From DAOTXR01 sp034435375 (lineage in GTDB: Bacteria > Chloroflexota > Anaerolineae > Aggregatilineales > UBA3940), in contig DAOTXR010000039.1 in NCBI GenBank assembly GCA_034435375.1, positions 62,001 to 126,000 on the forward strand: a stretch of 64,000 nucleotides of DNA, in the 5' to 3' direction. The notes under the pieces are model-generated. The model saw only the letters and a list, made by a program, of their open reading frames with translations. It was not told where the DNA came from and ran no database searches. The translations under genes were made by a program, and so were the position numbers. Shown here in pieces: positions 51,673-59,883 of this stretch (the first letter of the stretch is position 1; each line of letters opens with the position of its first letter).

Positions 51673-52872
51673 TCAGGGGATCAGACGGCGTTCGCGTGGG
51701 GCGTCATCGCCAAGGCGATGGAAGTGGCCAATCAGTCTGAGGATCGCGTTGCGCTGAGGTCCTCTGGATGCAGGGCCGCGCCGCGCCGGCGCCTCTTTCG
51801 GAGAGGGTCTCATGTCTGGGACGGCATCACGCAGCTCGGCAGGCAGACGACGCCGAACCACGGCATCGGCGCTGGCCTCGTCGATCCGGCGGATGGCCGC
51901 GATGATCGCGCTTGCCATCTCAGGATGCTCGTCGAGCATCCACTCCAGGTGCGGGATGGCCTCCTTAAAGCGCAGGTGGGCCAACGTGTGAATAGCCCGC
52001 TCGCGGACAAGGCGATCACCTTCCCGCAGGCAGCGGACCAGGCCCGATAGCGCCTTGATGCTGCCCGATACACGCAGCGCCTCGATGGCCCAGAAGCGTG
52101 TCCATCGATCCTCGTCGCGCAGGCGGGGCAGCACATCCTCCACCGGGATAGGCTTGAGTCCCAGCGCAAATGCTTCGCACGCTCGGCGGCGGACACTGGG
52201 GTGCCTGTCCCGCAAAAGCGGCGTAATCGCCCTGGCGGTTTCCGGGCTGGGGTGCCAACTGACAGCCTCGATAGCTGTGCAGCGCACCGAGGGATCGGAA
52301 TCGGCCAGGCGAGCCAGCAGGAGGGGGATAGTGCTGGCCAGGCGCAGCGAGCCGAGCGTCTCGACAGCCAGCCGCCTGATCTGGGGAAGTTCGTCGTTCA
52401 GGAGGGGCGTGACAAGCGAGACGCGCATCTCGCGGCGAGGCTGGCGGCGAGAGTGCCGGTAAGCGACTCTTTCCAGCAGATGCCTCAGCTTTTCGGGCGA
52501 TGGCAGCGGCTTGCTGATGTACAGGTCGGGGCGCGCAGAGGCTTTGATGCGTGCCACTTCGTCGCGGTCGAAGTGATAGGCCGTCATAATCACAATGCCC
52601 ATGTTAGATGTGGCGGGAGTGTCGCGCAGGCGGCGAGCGACATCATAGCCCTGGGGGCCGGGCAGGCGGATGTCAATCAGCGCCAGCTCCGGCAGAGGGC
52701 CGATGATCATGCCCGCCTCCACTTGGTCAAGCCAAGCCATGGCCTGGAAGCCATCCGCGAAAGCCAGAGGGTTGATGTTCCAGAAGGTCATCATGGCCGT
52801 CAGCATGTTGCGAATGTAGGCGTCGTCCTCGACGACCAGCCAGGTCCTCGCTTCAGCATGGTTGGGTTCCAT
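51673..52872 (-). CDS. Response regulator with HEAT-repeat output
   Basis: The 399-residue protein has an N-terminal receiver (Asp67 in LALIDIRLP, Thr97, Lys121 in ISKPLP) and then about seven HEAT-like helical repeats (150-365), such as EIRRLAVETLGSL, SVRCTAIEAVSW, SVRRRACEAFALG and LVRERAIHTLAHL. HEAT repeats usually serve protein-protein contacts, so phosphorylation may switch a scaffold. ATG at 52872 has GGGGGAAA 9 bases upstream; a TTG 13 codons earlier is unlikely. No kinase is adjacent. It is followed by the crotonase operon on the same strand after 176 bp. Complete. Confidence 0.86.
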   Translation of the reverse strand: MEPNHAEARTWLVVEDDAYIRNMLTAMMTFWNINPLAFADGFQAMAWLDQVEAGMIIGPLPELALIDIRLPGPQGYDVARRLRDTPATSNMGIVIMTAYHFDRDEVARIKASARPDLYISKPLPSPEKLRHLLERVAYRHSRRQPRREMRVSLVTPLLNDELPQIRRLAVETLGSLRLASTIPLLLARLADSDPSVRCTAIEAVSWHPSPETARAITPLLRDRHPSVRRRACEAFALGLKPIPVEDVLPRLRDEDRWTRFWAIEALRVSGSIKALSGLVRCLREGDRLVRERAIHTLAHLRFKEAIPHLEWMLDEHPEMASAIIAAIRRIDEASADAVVRRRLPAELRDAVPDMRPSPKEAPARRGPASRGPQRNAILRLIGHFHRLGDDAPRERRLIP

Positions 52873-53183
52873 CTTGCTTAATTTCCCCCGACTGAAGCCG
52901 CTCCCGGACAAATCTCAGGTGTACACAACTGTGCCGGTGGTCTGCTGGCTTCAGCAAACTCGATCTGGCTACACCAGCCTCAGGGATAGACAAGCGTCCA
53001 GCGATGGCCACAACAGAACAACTGAACAAAGCACGTCGTTCTGATCGACTGACCTACTGGCCTGGCGGGGTATTTGTCCTTCCTCACCCCAAAGCGTGAC
53101 TGCAGGGTCCCCTGGTGTGCCCTGCAAGGCTGTGCCCCTTGTCTGAGCGATGGTTCACAGCGAATCCCTTATCCTCGCCTGAT

Positions 53184-53189
53184 ATTATA
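53184..53189 (-). promoter_or_regulatory. -10 box, receiver-HEAT gene
   Basis: TATAAT on the minus strand, about 312 bases upstream of the ATG at 52872. No convincing -35. Confidence 0.35.
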
Positions 53190-53314
53190 GCCCGAAACGG
53201 ATTTGCCTACTCAGCGCCTTGAGCGGCGCATGACGAAAACCGCTTCATTCTCTTGGCAGGAGCGTGTGCCATGCGCTCTTATGTACCGTTCGACTTTGAC
53301 CGCCCCGTGCCATT

Positions 53315-53346
53315 TTGACCCCGCCTGAGTCAAGCCATGTTAGAAT
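53315..53346 (+). promoter_or_regulatory. Possible promoter of the FNT channel gene
   Basis: TTGACC and TAGAAT (53341-53346) are 20 bp apart, too far for a standard sigma-70 site, but TGT precedes the -10. A second TTTGACC is 19 bp upstream of the first, so an activator-bound direct repeat may substitute for the -35. Confidence 0.35.
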
Positions 53347-53414
53347 ACTGCCACTCTTGGAGTTGCCTCCGGAGCTCAGCCCAAACGCTTTAGATTAGAG
53401 GAGAAACTTCCCCC

Positions 53415-54365
53415 ATGGATACACAACACAACGAATTCAGCATTGACGCTCTGCTTCCTCCCGATATGGCTGTTCGGGCCGAGCAGATCGGTATCCGCAA
53501 GGCAGCCATCGGCTTCTACACGATGTTTGCGTTGGCTGTACTCGCCGGGGCCTTCATCGCAATGGGGGCCATATTTTCCACCATAGCCACTGCCCCAACT
53601 ATCACTACCGACCCTGAGACAGGAGCGCTAGTCATCTCAAGCCTGCCCTACAGCGTGACGCGGGTTCTGGGCGGCCTGGTCTTCTGCCTGGGCCTCATTT
53701 TGGTTCTGGTGGGCGGCGCTGAGCTGTTCACCGGCAACAATCTGATCGTCATGGCCTGGGCCAACGGTAAAGTCAGCACCCTCAGCCTGCTTCGTAACTG
53801 GCTGATCGTCTACCTGGGCAACTTTGTCGGCTCGGTGGCGACTGCCGCCATCATGCTGCTCACCAGACAGTACACCTTCGGCCATGGGGCGATTGGCCTC
53901 AACGCCCTGAACATCGCTAAGGCCAAAGTTGGCCTCGAGTTTGTGCAGGCCATCATGTTGGGCGTCTTTTGCAACACACTGGTATGTCTGGCCGTCTGGC
54001 TGGTGTTCTCAGCTCGCAGCACCACTGACAAGATTCTGTCGATCATCTTCCCCATCAGCGCTTTTGTTGCCGCTGGCTTTGAACACAGTGTTGCCAACAT
54101 GTACTTCATTCCCATCGGCCTGATGATCAAGCAATACGCGCCAGCAGCATTTTGGGAGAGCATCGGCAAAACAGCAGCGGACTACAGCTCGTTGACCGTT
54201 GGCAGCTTCCTGCTCAACAACTTGCTGCCTGTCACTATTGGCAACATCATCGGCGGTGCGGTGATGGTCGGTGCGGTCTACTGGTTCATCTACCTGCGCC
54301 CCAAGCGCAGTCCTGCCTCCCCCATCGTGCCGCGTCCCGGCGCTGAAGAGAAACCGGCCAGCTGA
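53415..54365 (+). CDS. Formate/nitrite transporter family channel
   Basis: The 316-residue membrane protein is a member of the FNT family (FocA/NirC). It has about six helices and the family stretches VGGAELFTGNNLIVMAWANGK split over the loop (GAELFTGNN), NWLIVYLGNFVGSV and CNTLVCLAVWLV. It forms a pentameric channel for formate, nitrite or hydrosulfide; which one is unclear from sequence. A short N-terminal helix precedes the first membrane span. ATG has GAGGAG 12 bases upstream. It might supply formate to the FdhF-like enzyme 17 kb away, but no physical linkage exists. A strong hairpin follows the stop. Confidence 0.93.
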   Translation: MDTQHNEFSIDALLPPDMAVRAEQIGIRKAAIGFYTMFALAVLAGAFIAMGAIFSTIATAPTITTDPETGALVISSLPYSVTRVLGGLVFCLGLILVLVGGAELFTGNNLIVMAWANGKVSTLSLLRNWLIVYLGNFVGSVATAAIMLLTRQYTFGHGAIGLNALNIAKAKVGLEFVQAIMLGVFCNTLVCLAVWLVFSARSTTDKILSIIFPISAFVAAGFEHSVANMYFIPIGLMIKQYAPAAFWESIGKTAADYSSLTVGSFLLNNLLPVTIGNIIGGAVMVGAVYWFIYLRPKRSPASPIVPRPGAEEKPAS

Positions 54366-54378
54366 CCCGGCCAGGAAT

Positions 54379-54411
54379 CCTACGGGGCGCCCTCAGCAGG
54401 CGCCCCGTAGG
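54379..54411 (+). terminator. Hairpin after the FNT gene
   Basis: Perfect 13-bp stem CCTACGGGGCGCC / GGCGCCCCGTAGG with a 7-base loop, 13 bases after the stop codon. No U-tract on either strand, so it may act with Rho or as an mRNA stabiliser. Confidence 0.55.
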
Positions 54412-54477
54412 GTCAGAACGATGAAGCCACCCAGACCGATTACTCTTCAGCGTGCGGCTTGCGGTGGCTTTGTGAGG

Positions 54478-54565
54478 CGGAGAGGGTGGGATTCGAACCC
54501 ACGGTGACCATGAAGGCCACAACGGTTTTCGAGACCGCCCCGATCAACCACTCCGGCACCTCTCC
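54478..54565 (-). tRNA. tRNA-Ser(CGA)
   Basis: An 88-base cloverleaf: acceptor GGAGAGG/CCTCTCC, D-arm, anticodon loop CTCGAAA (anticodon CGA, codon UCG), long variable arm typical of Ser, T-arm GTGGG-TTCGAAT-CCCAC and discriminator G. The CCA end is not encoded. It lies on the minus strand, 29 bases downstream of tadA. Confidence 0.95.
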
Positions 54566-54593
54566 ATGAAGACAGACCTCTGTGCTGTTAATG

Positions 54594-55064
54594 TTACTTC
54601 TTACCCGATGTGCGCAAGGTCTCAAAAAAAGCCTGGAGTTGCGCTTGCGCTTCACTCGCCAGCACGCCGCGCACGACCTCAACGCGGTGGTTAAACTGGG
54701 GCACAGCCAGCAGGTCCATCACCGAGCCAGCCGCCCCAGCTTTGGGATCGTCGGCAGCATAGACCAGGAGGGGCAGCCGGGCCTGGATCATGGCCCCGGC
54801 ACACATGGCGCACGGCTCCAGCGTGCAGTACAACGTCATTCCAATGAGCCGCCACCCGCCGACTGCCTGTGCGGCCTCGCGCAGCGCAATGATCTCGGCA
54901 TGGGCAGTCGGGTCGTGGTCGTGCTCTTTGCGGTTGTGGCCGCGCCCTACCACCTGGCTGTTGTATACGGCAACTGCCCCGACAGGCACGTCACCCAGTT
55001 GGGCGGCTTTTTCGGCCTCGGCCAGCGCCAACCGCATCCAGGCGATATGCGTGTCCATGTCCAT
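54594..55064 (-). CDS. tadA: tRNA-specific adenosine deaminase
   Basis: The 156-residue enzyme changes A34 to inosine in tRNA-Arg(ACG). The zinc and catalytic residues are present: HAEIIALREAA (His, Glu) and PCAMCAGAM (two Cys). Start is ATG at 55064, or ATG at 55058 with AGG 6 bases before; both are plausible. It lies between tRNA-Asn with its terminator and tRNA-Ser. Length is within the usual 150-170. Confidence 0.93.
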   Translation of the reverse strand: MDMDTHIAWMRLALAEAEKAAQLGDVPVGAVAVYNSQVVGRGHNRKEHDHDPTAHAEIIALREAAQAVGGWRLIGMTLYCTLEPCAMCAGAMIQARLPLLVYAADDPKAGAAGSVMDLLAVPQFNHRVEVVRGVLASEAQAQLQAFFETLRTSGKK

Positions 55065-55101
55065 CCTGGGGGTGATTATAGCAAATGTGCGCAGGCCAAC
55101 C

Positions 55102-55128
55102 AAAACCCGGCCCTAGGAGGGGCCGGGT
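55102..55128 (-). terminator. Terminator of tRNA-Asn
   Basis: Stem ACCCGGCCC / GGGCCGGGT (9 bp, arms 55105-55113 and 55120-55128) followed by TTTTGG on the minus strand, just after tRNA-Asn. Confidence 0.8.
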
Positions 55129-55133
55129 CGCTA

Positions 55134-55205
55134 CTCCACCGGCTGGATTCGAACCAGCAACCACCCGGTTAACAGCCGGATGCTCTGCCGTTGAGCTACG
55201 GTGGA
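55134..55205 (-). tRNA. tRNA-Asn(GTT)
   Basis: A 72-base cloverleaf: acceptor TCCACCG/CGGTGGA, D-arm GCTC/GAGC, anticodon loop CTGTTAA (anticodon GTT), T-arm GCTGG-TTCGAAT-CCAGC and discriminator G. CCA is not encoded. It has its own promoter and terminator. Confidence 0.96.
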
Positions 55206-55216
55206 AGGCGACGAAA

Positions 55217-55245
55217 ATTATAGCGCGCACCCTGAGACCCGTCAA
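55217..55245 (-). promoter_or_regulatory. Promoter of tRNA-Asn
   Basis: TTGACG (55240-55245), 17 bp, TATAAT (55217-55222) on the minus strand, 11 bases upstream of the tRNA 5' end. Confidence 0.8.
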
Positions 55246-55259
55246 CCTGGGTCACACTT

Positions 55260-55343
55260 GGCAGGGGGTGTTCCTCGTTGGGGGCGGGACTCCCAGCGAG
55301 ATCGCGAATCGCGAGCGCAGCGCTGAAGCCCCACCCCCTTGCC
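55260..55343. repeat. Complex inverted repeat (REP-like or RNA structure)
   Basis: Outer arms GGCAGGGGGTG (55260-55270) and CACCCCCTTGCC (55332-55343) pair with one bulge. Inside, GGGGC/GCCCC and CAGCG/CGCTG pair, and the tip has two TCGCGA palindromes. No gene lies here. It may be a repetitive element of this genome or a small structured RNA. Confidence 0.4.
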
Positions 55344-55412
55344 GAGCCGCTGGGGGGTGAGACTGCCTCTCACCTGACGTGGCGCACAGACCCCCATACA
55401 ACCCTCAAATAA

Positions 55413-55446
55413 TCTACACATCTTCTACACACCAATGTGTTACTCT
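55413..55446 (+). promoter_or_regulatory. PhoB-like direct repeat and -10 box
   Basis: TCTACACA occurs at 55413-55420 and 55424-55431, that is, with an 11-bp period as in OmpR/PhoB-family boxes. It ends 10 bp before TACTCT (55441-55446), a possible -10, so the box would take the place of the -35. The downstream operon encodes an OmpR/PhoB-family regulator. Confidence 0.6.
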
Positions 55447-55507
55447 GAGGCCAGGCAATCTGACCTATGGCGCAGCATTATCCGTAAGGTGAAGTGAGGA
55501 AATAACC

Positions 55508-55891
55508 ATGAAGCGCAGCTCTATTATTCTGCTCGTTGTTGTCGGTGTCGCTGGTTTGTTGATCGGGCTGGCCATTGGCGCTTTCGGGATAAGCCGTCTC
55601 ACGAGGCCCGTGATCATGGCCAGACTGGCAACAGATGAACTGCCCTCTGAGGTAGACGTAACTTTAAACCCACGCCTTCCAATGCCTTACCACATGTCTG
55701 GCTGGCGGGTGAATGGGATGCCAAACCACATGGCGTGGTTCTATGGCATCTGGCCCGCGCCCAGACTATCTGGATTGTGGGCGATACTGTCCGTGATAGG
55801 AGCAGTGACGGGTATTGCTGCGTTGATCGTGGCGTTGCGACGCCCTCGTCCCATGGCCCCACCCCCAGAGGTGCCGCCGCCTGGCGTCTGA
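55508..55891 (+). CDS. Small two-helix Met-rich membrane protein
   Basis: The 127-residue protein has membrane helices at 6-27 and about 90-110. Between them is an external loop of about 60 residues rich in Met, His and Trp (PMPYHMSGWRVNGMPNHM, residues 58-75), which could bind Cu(I) or a similar metal. The C-terminus is Pro-rich. It is the first gene behind the PhoB-like box and comes before a two-component pair, so it could be a sensor accessory or a target. I know no family name. ATG is preceded by TGAGGAAATAACC. Confidence 0.7.
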   Translation: MKRSSIILLVVVGVAGLLIGLAIGAFGISRLTRPVIMARLATDELPSEVDVTLNPRLPMPYHMSGWRVNGMPNHMAWFYGIWPAPRLSGLWAILSVIGAVTGIAALIVALRRPRPMAPPPEVPPPGV

Positions 55892-56079
55892 CCGTGTGCT
55901 GTCTAACACCAGCATGGGCTGACCAGGGAACCTGAAGCCATCATGAGAACCTTCAGGGTCCTTGGCGATCCCACTTCCTCTCTGCCGTTAAACCCGGTAT
56001 GATCGAGCGTAGAAAATGTCACGCCGATTTGGAATCAATGGGCCAGGGGCGCGAGACGCCTCTGCGCGGGGTTGTTGGG

Positions 56080-56769
56080 ATGCCTTCTAAGATTCTGATT
56101 GTCGAAGATGAGTATCGCATCGCGCGATTGGTGCGGTTGTACCTGGAAGAAGCTGGTTTCGCAGCTGTGGTTGTTGAAGATGGAGCACAGGCGCTGCCCG
56201 CCTTTCGCCACGAAAAACCCGACCTGGTGATCCTGGACCTTAACCTGCCAGGTCGTGATGGTCTGGACGTGTGCCGCGACCTGCGTCGCGAGTCGGATGT
56301 GCCGATCATTATGCTCACCGCCCGCACTGAAGAGGTCGACCGGCTGATTGGCCTGGAGCTGGGGGCTGACGATTATGTCGTCAAGCCATTCTCGCCGCGC
56401 GAGGTCGTGGCACGTGTGCGGGCAGTGCTTCGTCGGGCGCTGGGTGGACCGGCCTCGACGGACACGATCCGGGCTGGCAATCTGCGTATCGACCTCGACG
56501 CACATCGCGCCTGGATCGGGGAGCACGTGCTCGATCTGACTCCCTCTGAGTTCGATATCCTGACAGCATTGGCCCGCAACTCCGGACGGGTCCTCACCCG
56601 TATGCAGCTTCTGGACGAGACACAGGGTGTGGCCTACGAGGGGTACGAGCGGAGCATCGACCAGCACATCAAGAACCTGCGCCACAAGATCGAGGACGAG
56701 GCAGGTTATGAGCGGATCATCCACACAGTCCATGGTGTAGGGTATCGACTAGACCCCACCGGGGAATAG
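56080..56769 (+). CDS. OmpR/PhoB-family response regulator
   Basis: The 229-residue protein has a receiver with the acid pair in IVEDE, Asp53 (VILDLNLPG), Thr80 and Lys102 (VVKPFSP). A winged-helix DNA-binding domain follows (about 135-228, LDLTPSEFDIL and YERSIDQHIKNLRHKI). I chose ATG at 56080 because the receiver begins there; earlier in-frame starts add a non-conserved stretch. Its kinase partner follows 13 bp after. It probably binds the direct repeat at 55413-55431 and regulates its own operon. Confidence 0.93.
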   Translation: MPSKILIVEDEYRIARLVRLYLEEAGFAAVVVEDGAQALPAFRHEKPDLVILDLNLPGRDGLDVCRDLRRESDVPIIMLTARTEEVDRLIGLELGADDYVVKPFSPREVVARVRAVLRRALGGPASTDTIRAGNLRIDLDAHRAWIGEHVLDLTPSEFDILTALARNSGRVLTRMQLLDETQGVAYEGYERSIDQHIKNLRHKIEDEAGYERIIHTVHGVGYRLDPTGE

Positions 56770-56782
56770 GTGAGGTGACGCG

Positions 56783-58207
56783 ATGTTGCGCAGTCTGTGG
56801 TTCAAACTGATCGGCGCCTTTTCGGTTGTCATCGGCGTGATGGTGTTGGTCTTCATGCTGGCCGTCAACCGCGCTGTGGCCCGTGAGTTAGACCGCTACG
56901 TGACCCGCACCGGCGTGGCCTGGGTAGAGGCGCTGGCCCCGGTGCTGTCTGTGCAGTATGCCGAGCGCGGCAATTGGGAGGAGGCCCAGTCGCTGTTGCT
57001 CAATCCATGGGCTGCGATGTCTGGGGCCAATGGACAGGGCCGAGGTATGATGGGCGGTCAGCACGTGCCGCCTAGCATGATGATGCGCGGCAACATGTGG
57101 CAACTGATGGGGTGGCACCTGACCGTGATCGATCCGCGTGGCGTGGTGGTGGCCGAAACAGGTAACCATCTCTGGGGTGAGGTCATTCCAGAGGACGTGA
57201 TAGCCAATGGCACACCCATTATGGTCGATGGCGAACAAGTTGGGACACTGCTGTTAGTCAACACCGATGCCCCGCTCCAGCGTTCATTCCTGTCTGCCAC
57301 GAGTCGCGCCATTGCCCTGGCCGGGCTGGCGTCGGGCCTGTCGGCCCTGCTGCTGGGCACACTGCTCTTCGTGACCATCATGCGCCCGCTGCGCAATCTG
57401 CGGGTTGCCGCCAAGAAGGTCGCTGCGGGCGACCTGACCACGCAGGTTCCCATCTCTTCCCGCGACGAACTGGCGGCAGTTGGACAAGCCTTCAACGAGA
57501 TGGCTACCCGGCTCAGCCAGCAACAGCATATCCGACAACAGATGGTGGCCGACATCGCCCACGAGCTGCGCACACCAATCAGCGTGATCCAGGGCACGCT
57601 TGAAGCCATGCTAGATGGTGTTCTGCGGCCCGATCCATCCGAGCTGCGCGACCTGCATACCGAGACCCGGCGGCTGGCGCGGCTGGTTGAGGACCTGCGC
57701 ACCCTCTCGCTGGCTGATGCAGGCCAACTCACGCTGGTGCGCGGCAAACTGGACATAGCCCGCACGATGCGTGAGGTGGTGGGACGCATGACTCCTCTGG
57801 CTGAGGCGCGTGACATTACGCTCCTTGTCGAAGCCGCGCCGCACATGCCAACGGTTGAAGCTGACGGGGACCGTATTGCTCAGGTGCTGACCAACTTGAT
57901 CGACAATGCGCTGCGTTACACGCCAGCAGGGGGGCAGGTGACGGTCCATGTGGCGCAGGACGGAGAGCACGTCCATCTTACTGTCGCTGACACTGGGCCG
58001 GGCATCCCGGAAGAAGACCTTCCATTCGTGTTCGAACGCTTCTGGCGGGGCGATAAATCGCGGAGCCGCCACAGCGGCGGTTCTGGGTTGGGTTTGGCAA
58101 TTGTGAAGCAGCTCGTCGATCTCCATGGCGGGACGGTGGAAGTCCAATCGAAGGTAGGGGAAGGCAGTCGGTTTGTCGTGTCGCTGCCTGCGTCAAAGGC
58201 CGCCTGA
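56783..58207 (+). CDS. Sensor histidine kinase with Met-rich periplasmic domain
   Basis: The 474-residue protein has membrane helices at about 9-31 and 178-200, a HAMP linker (200-255), HisKA with His260 (IAHELRTP), and the ATPase domain with Asn371-Asn375 (NLIDNALRYT), DTGPGI (403-408) and GSGLGLAI. The extracytoplasmic domain of about 145 residues has a Met/His-rich stretch from 89 to 112 (GMMGG, then MMMRGNMWQLMGWH). This suggests metal, perhaps copper or silver, sensing; this is inference from composition. It follows its regulator by 13 bp. A GGCCGC/GCGGCC hairpin at 58198-58215 overlaps the stop codon and may end the transcript. Confidence 0.9.
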   Translation: MLRSLWFKLIGAFSVVIGVMVLVFMLAVNRAVARELDRYVTRTGVAWVEALAPVLSVQYAERGNWEEAQSLLLNPWAAMSGANGQGRGMMGGQHVPPSMMMRGNMWQLMGWHLTVIDPRGVVVAETGNHLWGEVIPEDVIANGTPIMVDGEQVGTLLLVNTDAPLQRSFLSATSRAIALAGLASGLSALLLGTLLFVTIMRPLRNLRVAAKKVAAGDLTTQVPISSRDELAAVGQAFNEMATRLSQQQHIRQQMVADIAHELRTPISVIQGTLEAMLDGVLRPDPSELRDLHTETRRLARLVEDLRTLSLADAGQLTLVRGKLDIARTMREVVGRMTPLAEARDITLLVEAAPHMPTVEADGDRIAQVLTNLIDNALRYTPAGGQVTVHVAQDGEHVHLTVADTGPGIPEEDLPFVFERFWRGDKSRSRHSGGSGLGLAIVKQLVDLHGGTVEVQSKVGEGSRFVVSLPASKAA

Positions 58208-58253
58208 GCGCGGCCCCTACGCTGCTGGGATGCCCTGCACGCGGGTGTAACGC

Positions 58254-59267
58254 TTAAGGCCGCCGACCGCGTCCGTGCTGGGGTTTACCAGCATCATGTC
58301 GGGCGATCTCCTGGAGCTGGTTCTGTGATCCATGCGCCGCGCCTCGAATCTCGTCGAGCGTCGTGACGCCGTGGGCCAACATCCACTCGTCAAGCTCGGT
58401 GAGCACGCGGCGCAGGCCCGCCGCGCCATGGCGATGCGCCACTGAGGCCAGACCTACCGCTGTGGCCCCTGCCATCACCATCTCGACCGCATCGCGCCCT
58501 CGCATCACGCCCCCCGTGCCGACGATCGGCACATCGGGGAAGGCGGCGTATAGCTCGTAGACCATGCGTACTGCAATAGGTCGCAGCGCTGGTCCAGAGA
58601 GGCCGCCAGTCTTGTTCGAGAGCACCGGGCGGCGGGCTTCCACATCAATCACCATGCCTGGCATGGTGTTGGAGACAGTCAGCACATCAGCCCCAGCTTC
58701 GATCACTGCTTCGGCGATCTGGACCAGGTTGGGGACGTTGGGGGCCAGCTTGACGCTCATCGGGCAGGCCCAGCCGCCGTCCTGCAGCCCCTGGCGGGCG
58801 GCAGCGGTGGCAGCGGCAGCGGATGCACACTGAGTGGCAAAGGGCGTCCCGAACTCGGCCTCAACGTTGGGACACGAGATGTTGACCTCCACCATATCCG
58901 GTTGGACACGGGCCAGTATCTCGGCTACCTGGTGATAGCGGTCTACCGTGTCAGCGAAAAGACTGACGATCAGCGCCACGTCTTGAGAGGCGAGCTGCAC
59001 CTTGAGCTGCCGAAAATGCTCAACAGATCCCCGTGCGCCGGGGTTGGCCAGCCCAACAGCGTTGATCAGACCCTCGCCCCAGTCATAGAGGGTAGGTTCT
59101 GGGTGGCCAGTGCGTGGCTCCGGCCCGATCGAGTTCATCGTCAGCGCCCCGACTCCGGCGCTGGCCAGCTTCACAGCCTCTGCTCCCCACGGGCTGGCAG
59201 CCAGCACCAGCGGTGACTGCAACGTCAGCGAGCCAAGACGAGTAGTAAGCTCAGGGCTAGGGTTCAT
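58254..59267 (-). CDS. pyrD: Dihydroorotate dehydrogenase, class 1 (Cys type)
   Basis: The 337-residue FMN enzyme oxidises dihydroorotate to orotate. NISCPNVEAEF holds the class 1 catalytic Cys, and VGTGGVMRGRDAVEMVMAG is the phosphate/FMN loop. Class 1B enzymes need the Fe-S/FAD partner PyrK, which is not in the window; class 1A or another electron acceptor is the alternative. ATG overlaps the stop of pyrE by 11 bp. It is the last gene of the pyr operon. The C-terminus is Gln/His/Arg-rich (NQLQEIARHDAGK). Confidence 0.92.
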   Translation of the reverse strand: MNPSPELTTRLGSLTLQSPLVLAASPWGAEAVKLASAGVGALTMNSIGPEPRTGHPEPTLYDWGEGLINAVGLANPGARGSVEHFRQLKVQLASQDVALIVSLFADTVDRYHQVAEILARVQPDMVEVNISCPNVEAEFGTPFATQCASAAAATAAARQGLQDGGWACPMSVKLAPNVPNLVQIAEAVIEAGADVLTVSNTMPGMVIDVEARRPVLSNKTGGLSGPALRPIAVRMVYELYAAFPDVPIVGTGGVMRGRDAVEMVMAGATAVGLASVAHRHGAAGLRRVLTELDEWMLAHGVTTLDEIRGAAHGSQNQLQEIARHDAGKPQHGRGRRP

Positions 59268-59877
59268 AGCGATTCGAGTTTCTGCTCTCCTCCAGCCAGG
59301 CTGCTACGAAACGGTACTGGTCGGCGGACATGCGCTTCAGCTCCAGTAGAGTATCGAGCATCTCCTGGAGTGTCAGGATGTGATGCACCCGGTAGCCCTT
59401 TTTGCCCAGAACCTCGGTCCCGCCCTGCTGCCGGTCGATGACCACCAGCACATCCGTGACCTTAAGCCGGACTGCCTCCAGAAGCTGGATCGTCTCCAGC
59501 TTGCTGTGGGCATGGGAGATCACATCATCGATCACCAGCACACGCTCGCCCGGCTTGTACGTCCCTTCGATATAGCGACCGGTGCCGTAGTCTTTGCTCT
59601 TGGGCCGGGGATAGATCAGCGGTATGTCCATCGTCAGGCTAAGGGCCACACCGATGGGCAGCCCTGCCATAGGGATCGCCGCCAGGCGGTCGAAGGACAG
59701 ATGGGCAGCCTGGGCTTGCATGATGCGTGCTACGCGCCGCAGCGTGGCTGGGCGGGCCACCAGCAGGCGCAGATCGATGTAGACGGGTGAGGTCTCGCCC
59801 GATTTGAGCGTGAACTCGCCGAACTGGATCGCGCCCAGGTCGTGCAAGCCGACGATGAGCGACTCTTTGTCAATCAC
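59257..59877 (-). CDS. pyrE: Orotate phosphoribosyltransferase
   Basis: The 206-residue enzyme joins orotate to PRPP. VYIDLRLLVA, the dimer loop YPRPKSKDYG and the PRPP loop RVLVIDDVISHAHSK are visible. In the last the usual Thr-Thr-Gly-Gly-Ser is SHAHS; a variant of this kind occurs in some lineages but the change is worth noting. GTG start, 6 bp after the pyrF stop. C-terminal overlap with pyrD. Confidence 0.92.
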   Translation of the reverse strand: MIDKESLIVGLHDLGAIQFGEFTLKSGETSPVYIDLRLLVARPATLRRVARIMQAQAAHLSFDRLAAIPMAGLPIGVALSLTMDIPLIYPRPKSKDYGTGRYIEGTYKPGERVLVIDDVISHAHSKLETIQLLEAVRLKVTDVLVVIDRQQGGTEVLGKKGYRVHHILTLQEMLDTLLELKRMSADQYRFVAAWLEESRNSNRYEP

Positions 59878-59883
59878 AGCATC

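Larger units (their letters stand above)
52873..53414. other. Gene-free divergent region with long leader structures
   Basis: No convincing gene is present in these 542 bases. Towards the receiver-HEAT gene (minus strand) there is TATAAT (53184-53189) far upstream, a 7-bp hairpin TGCAGGG/CCCTGCA (53101-53126), and a pairing of CTGAAGCC (52892-52899) with GGCTTCAG (52947-52954) just before the ribosome site. Towards the channel gene (plus) lie two TTTGACC repeats (53295 and 53314) and a -10 at 53341. The leader of the receiver gene could thus be about 300 bases. Confidence 0.5.
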
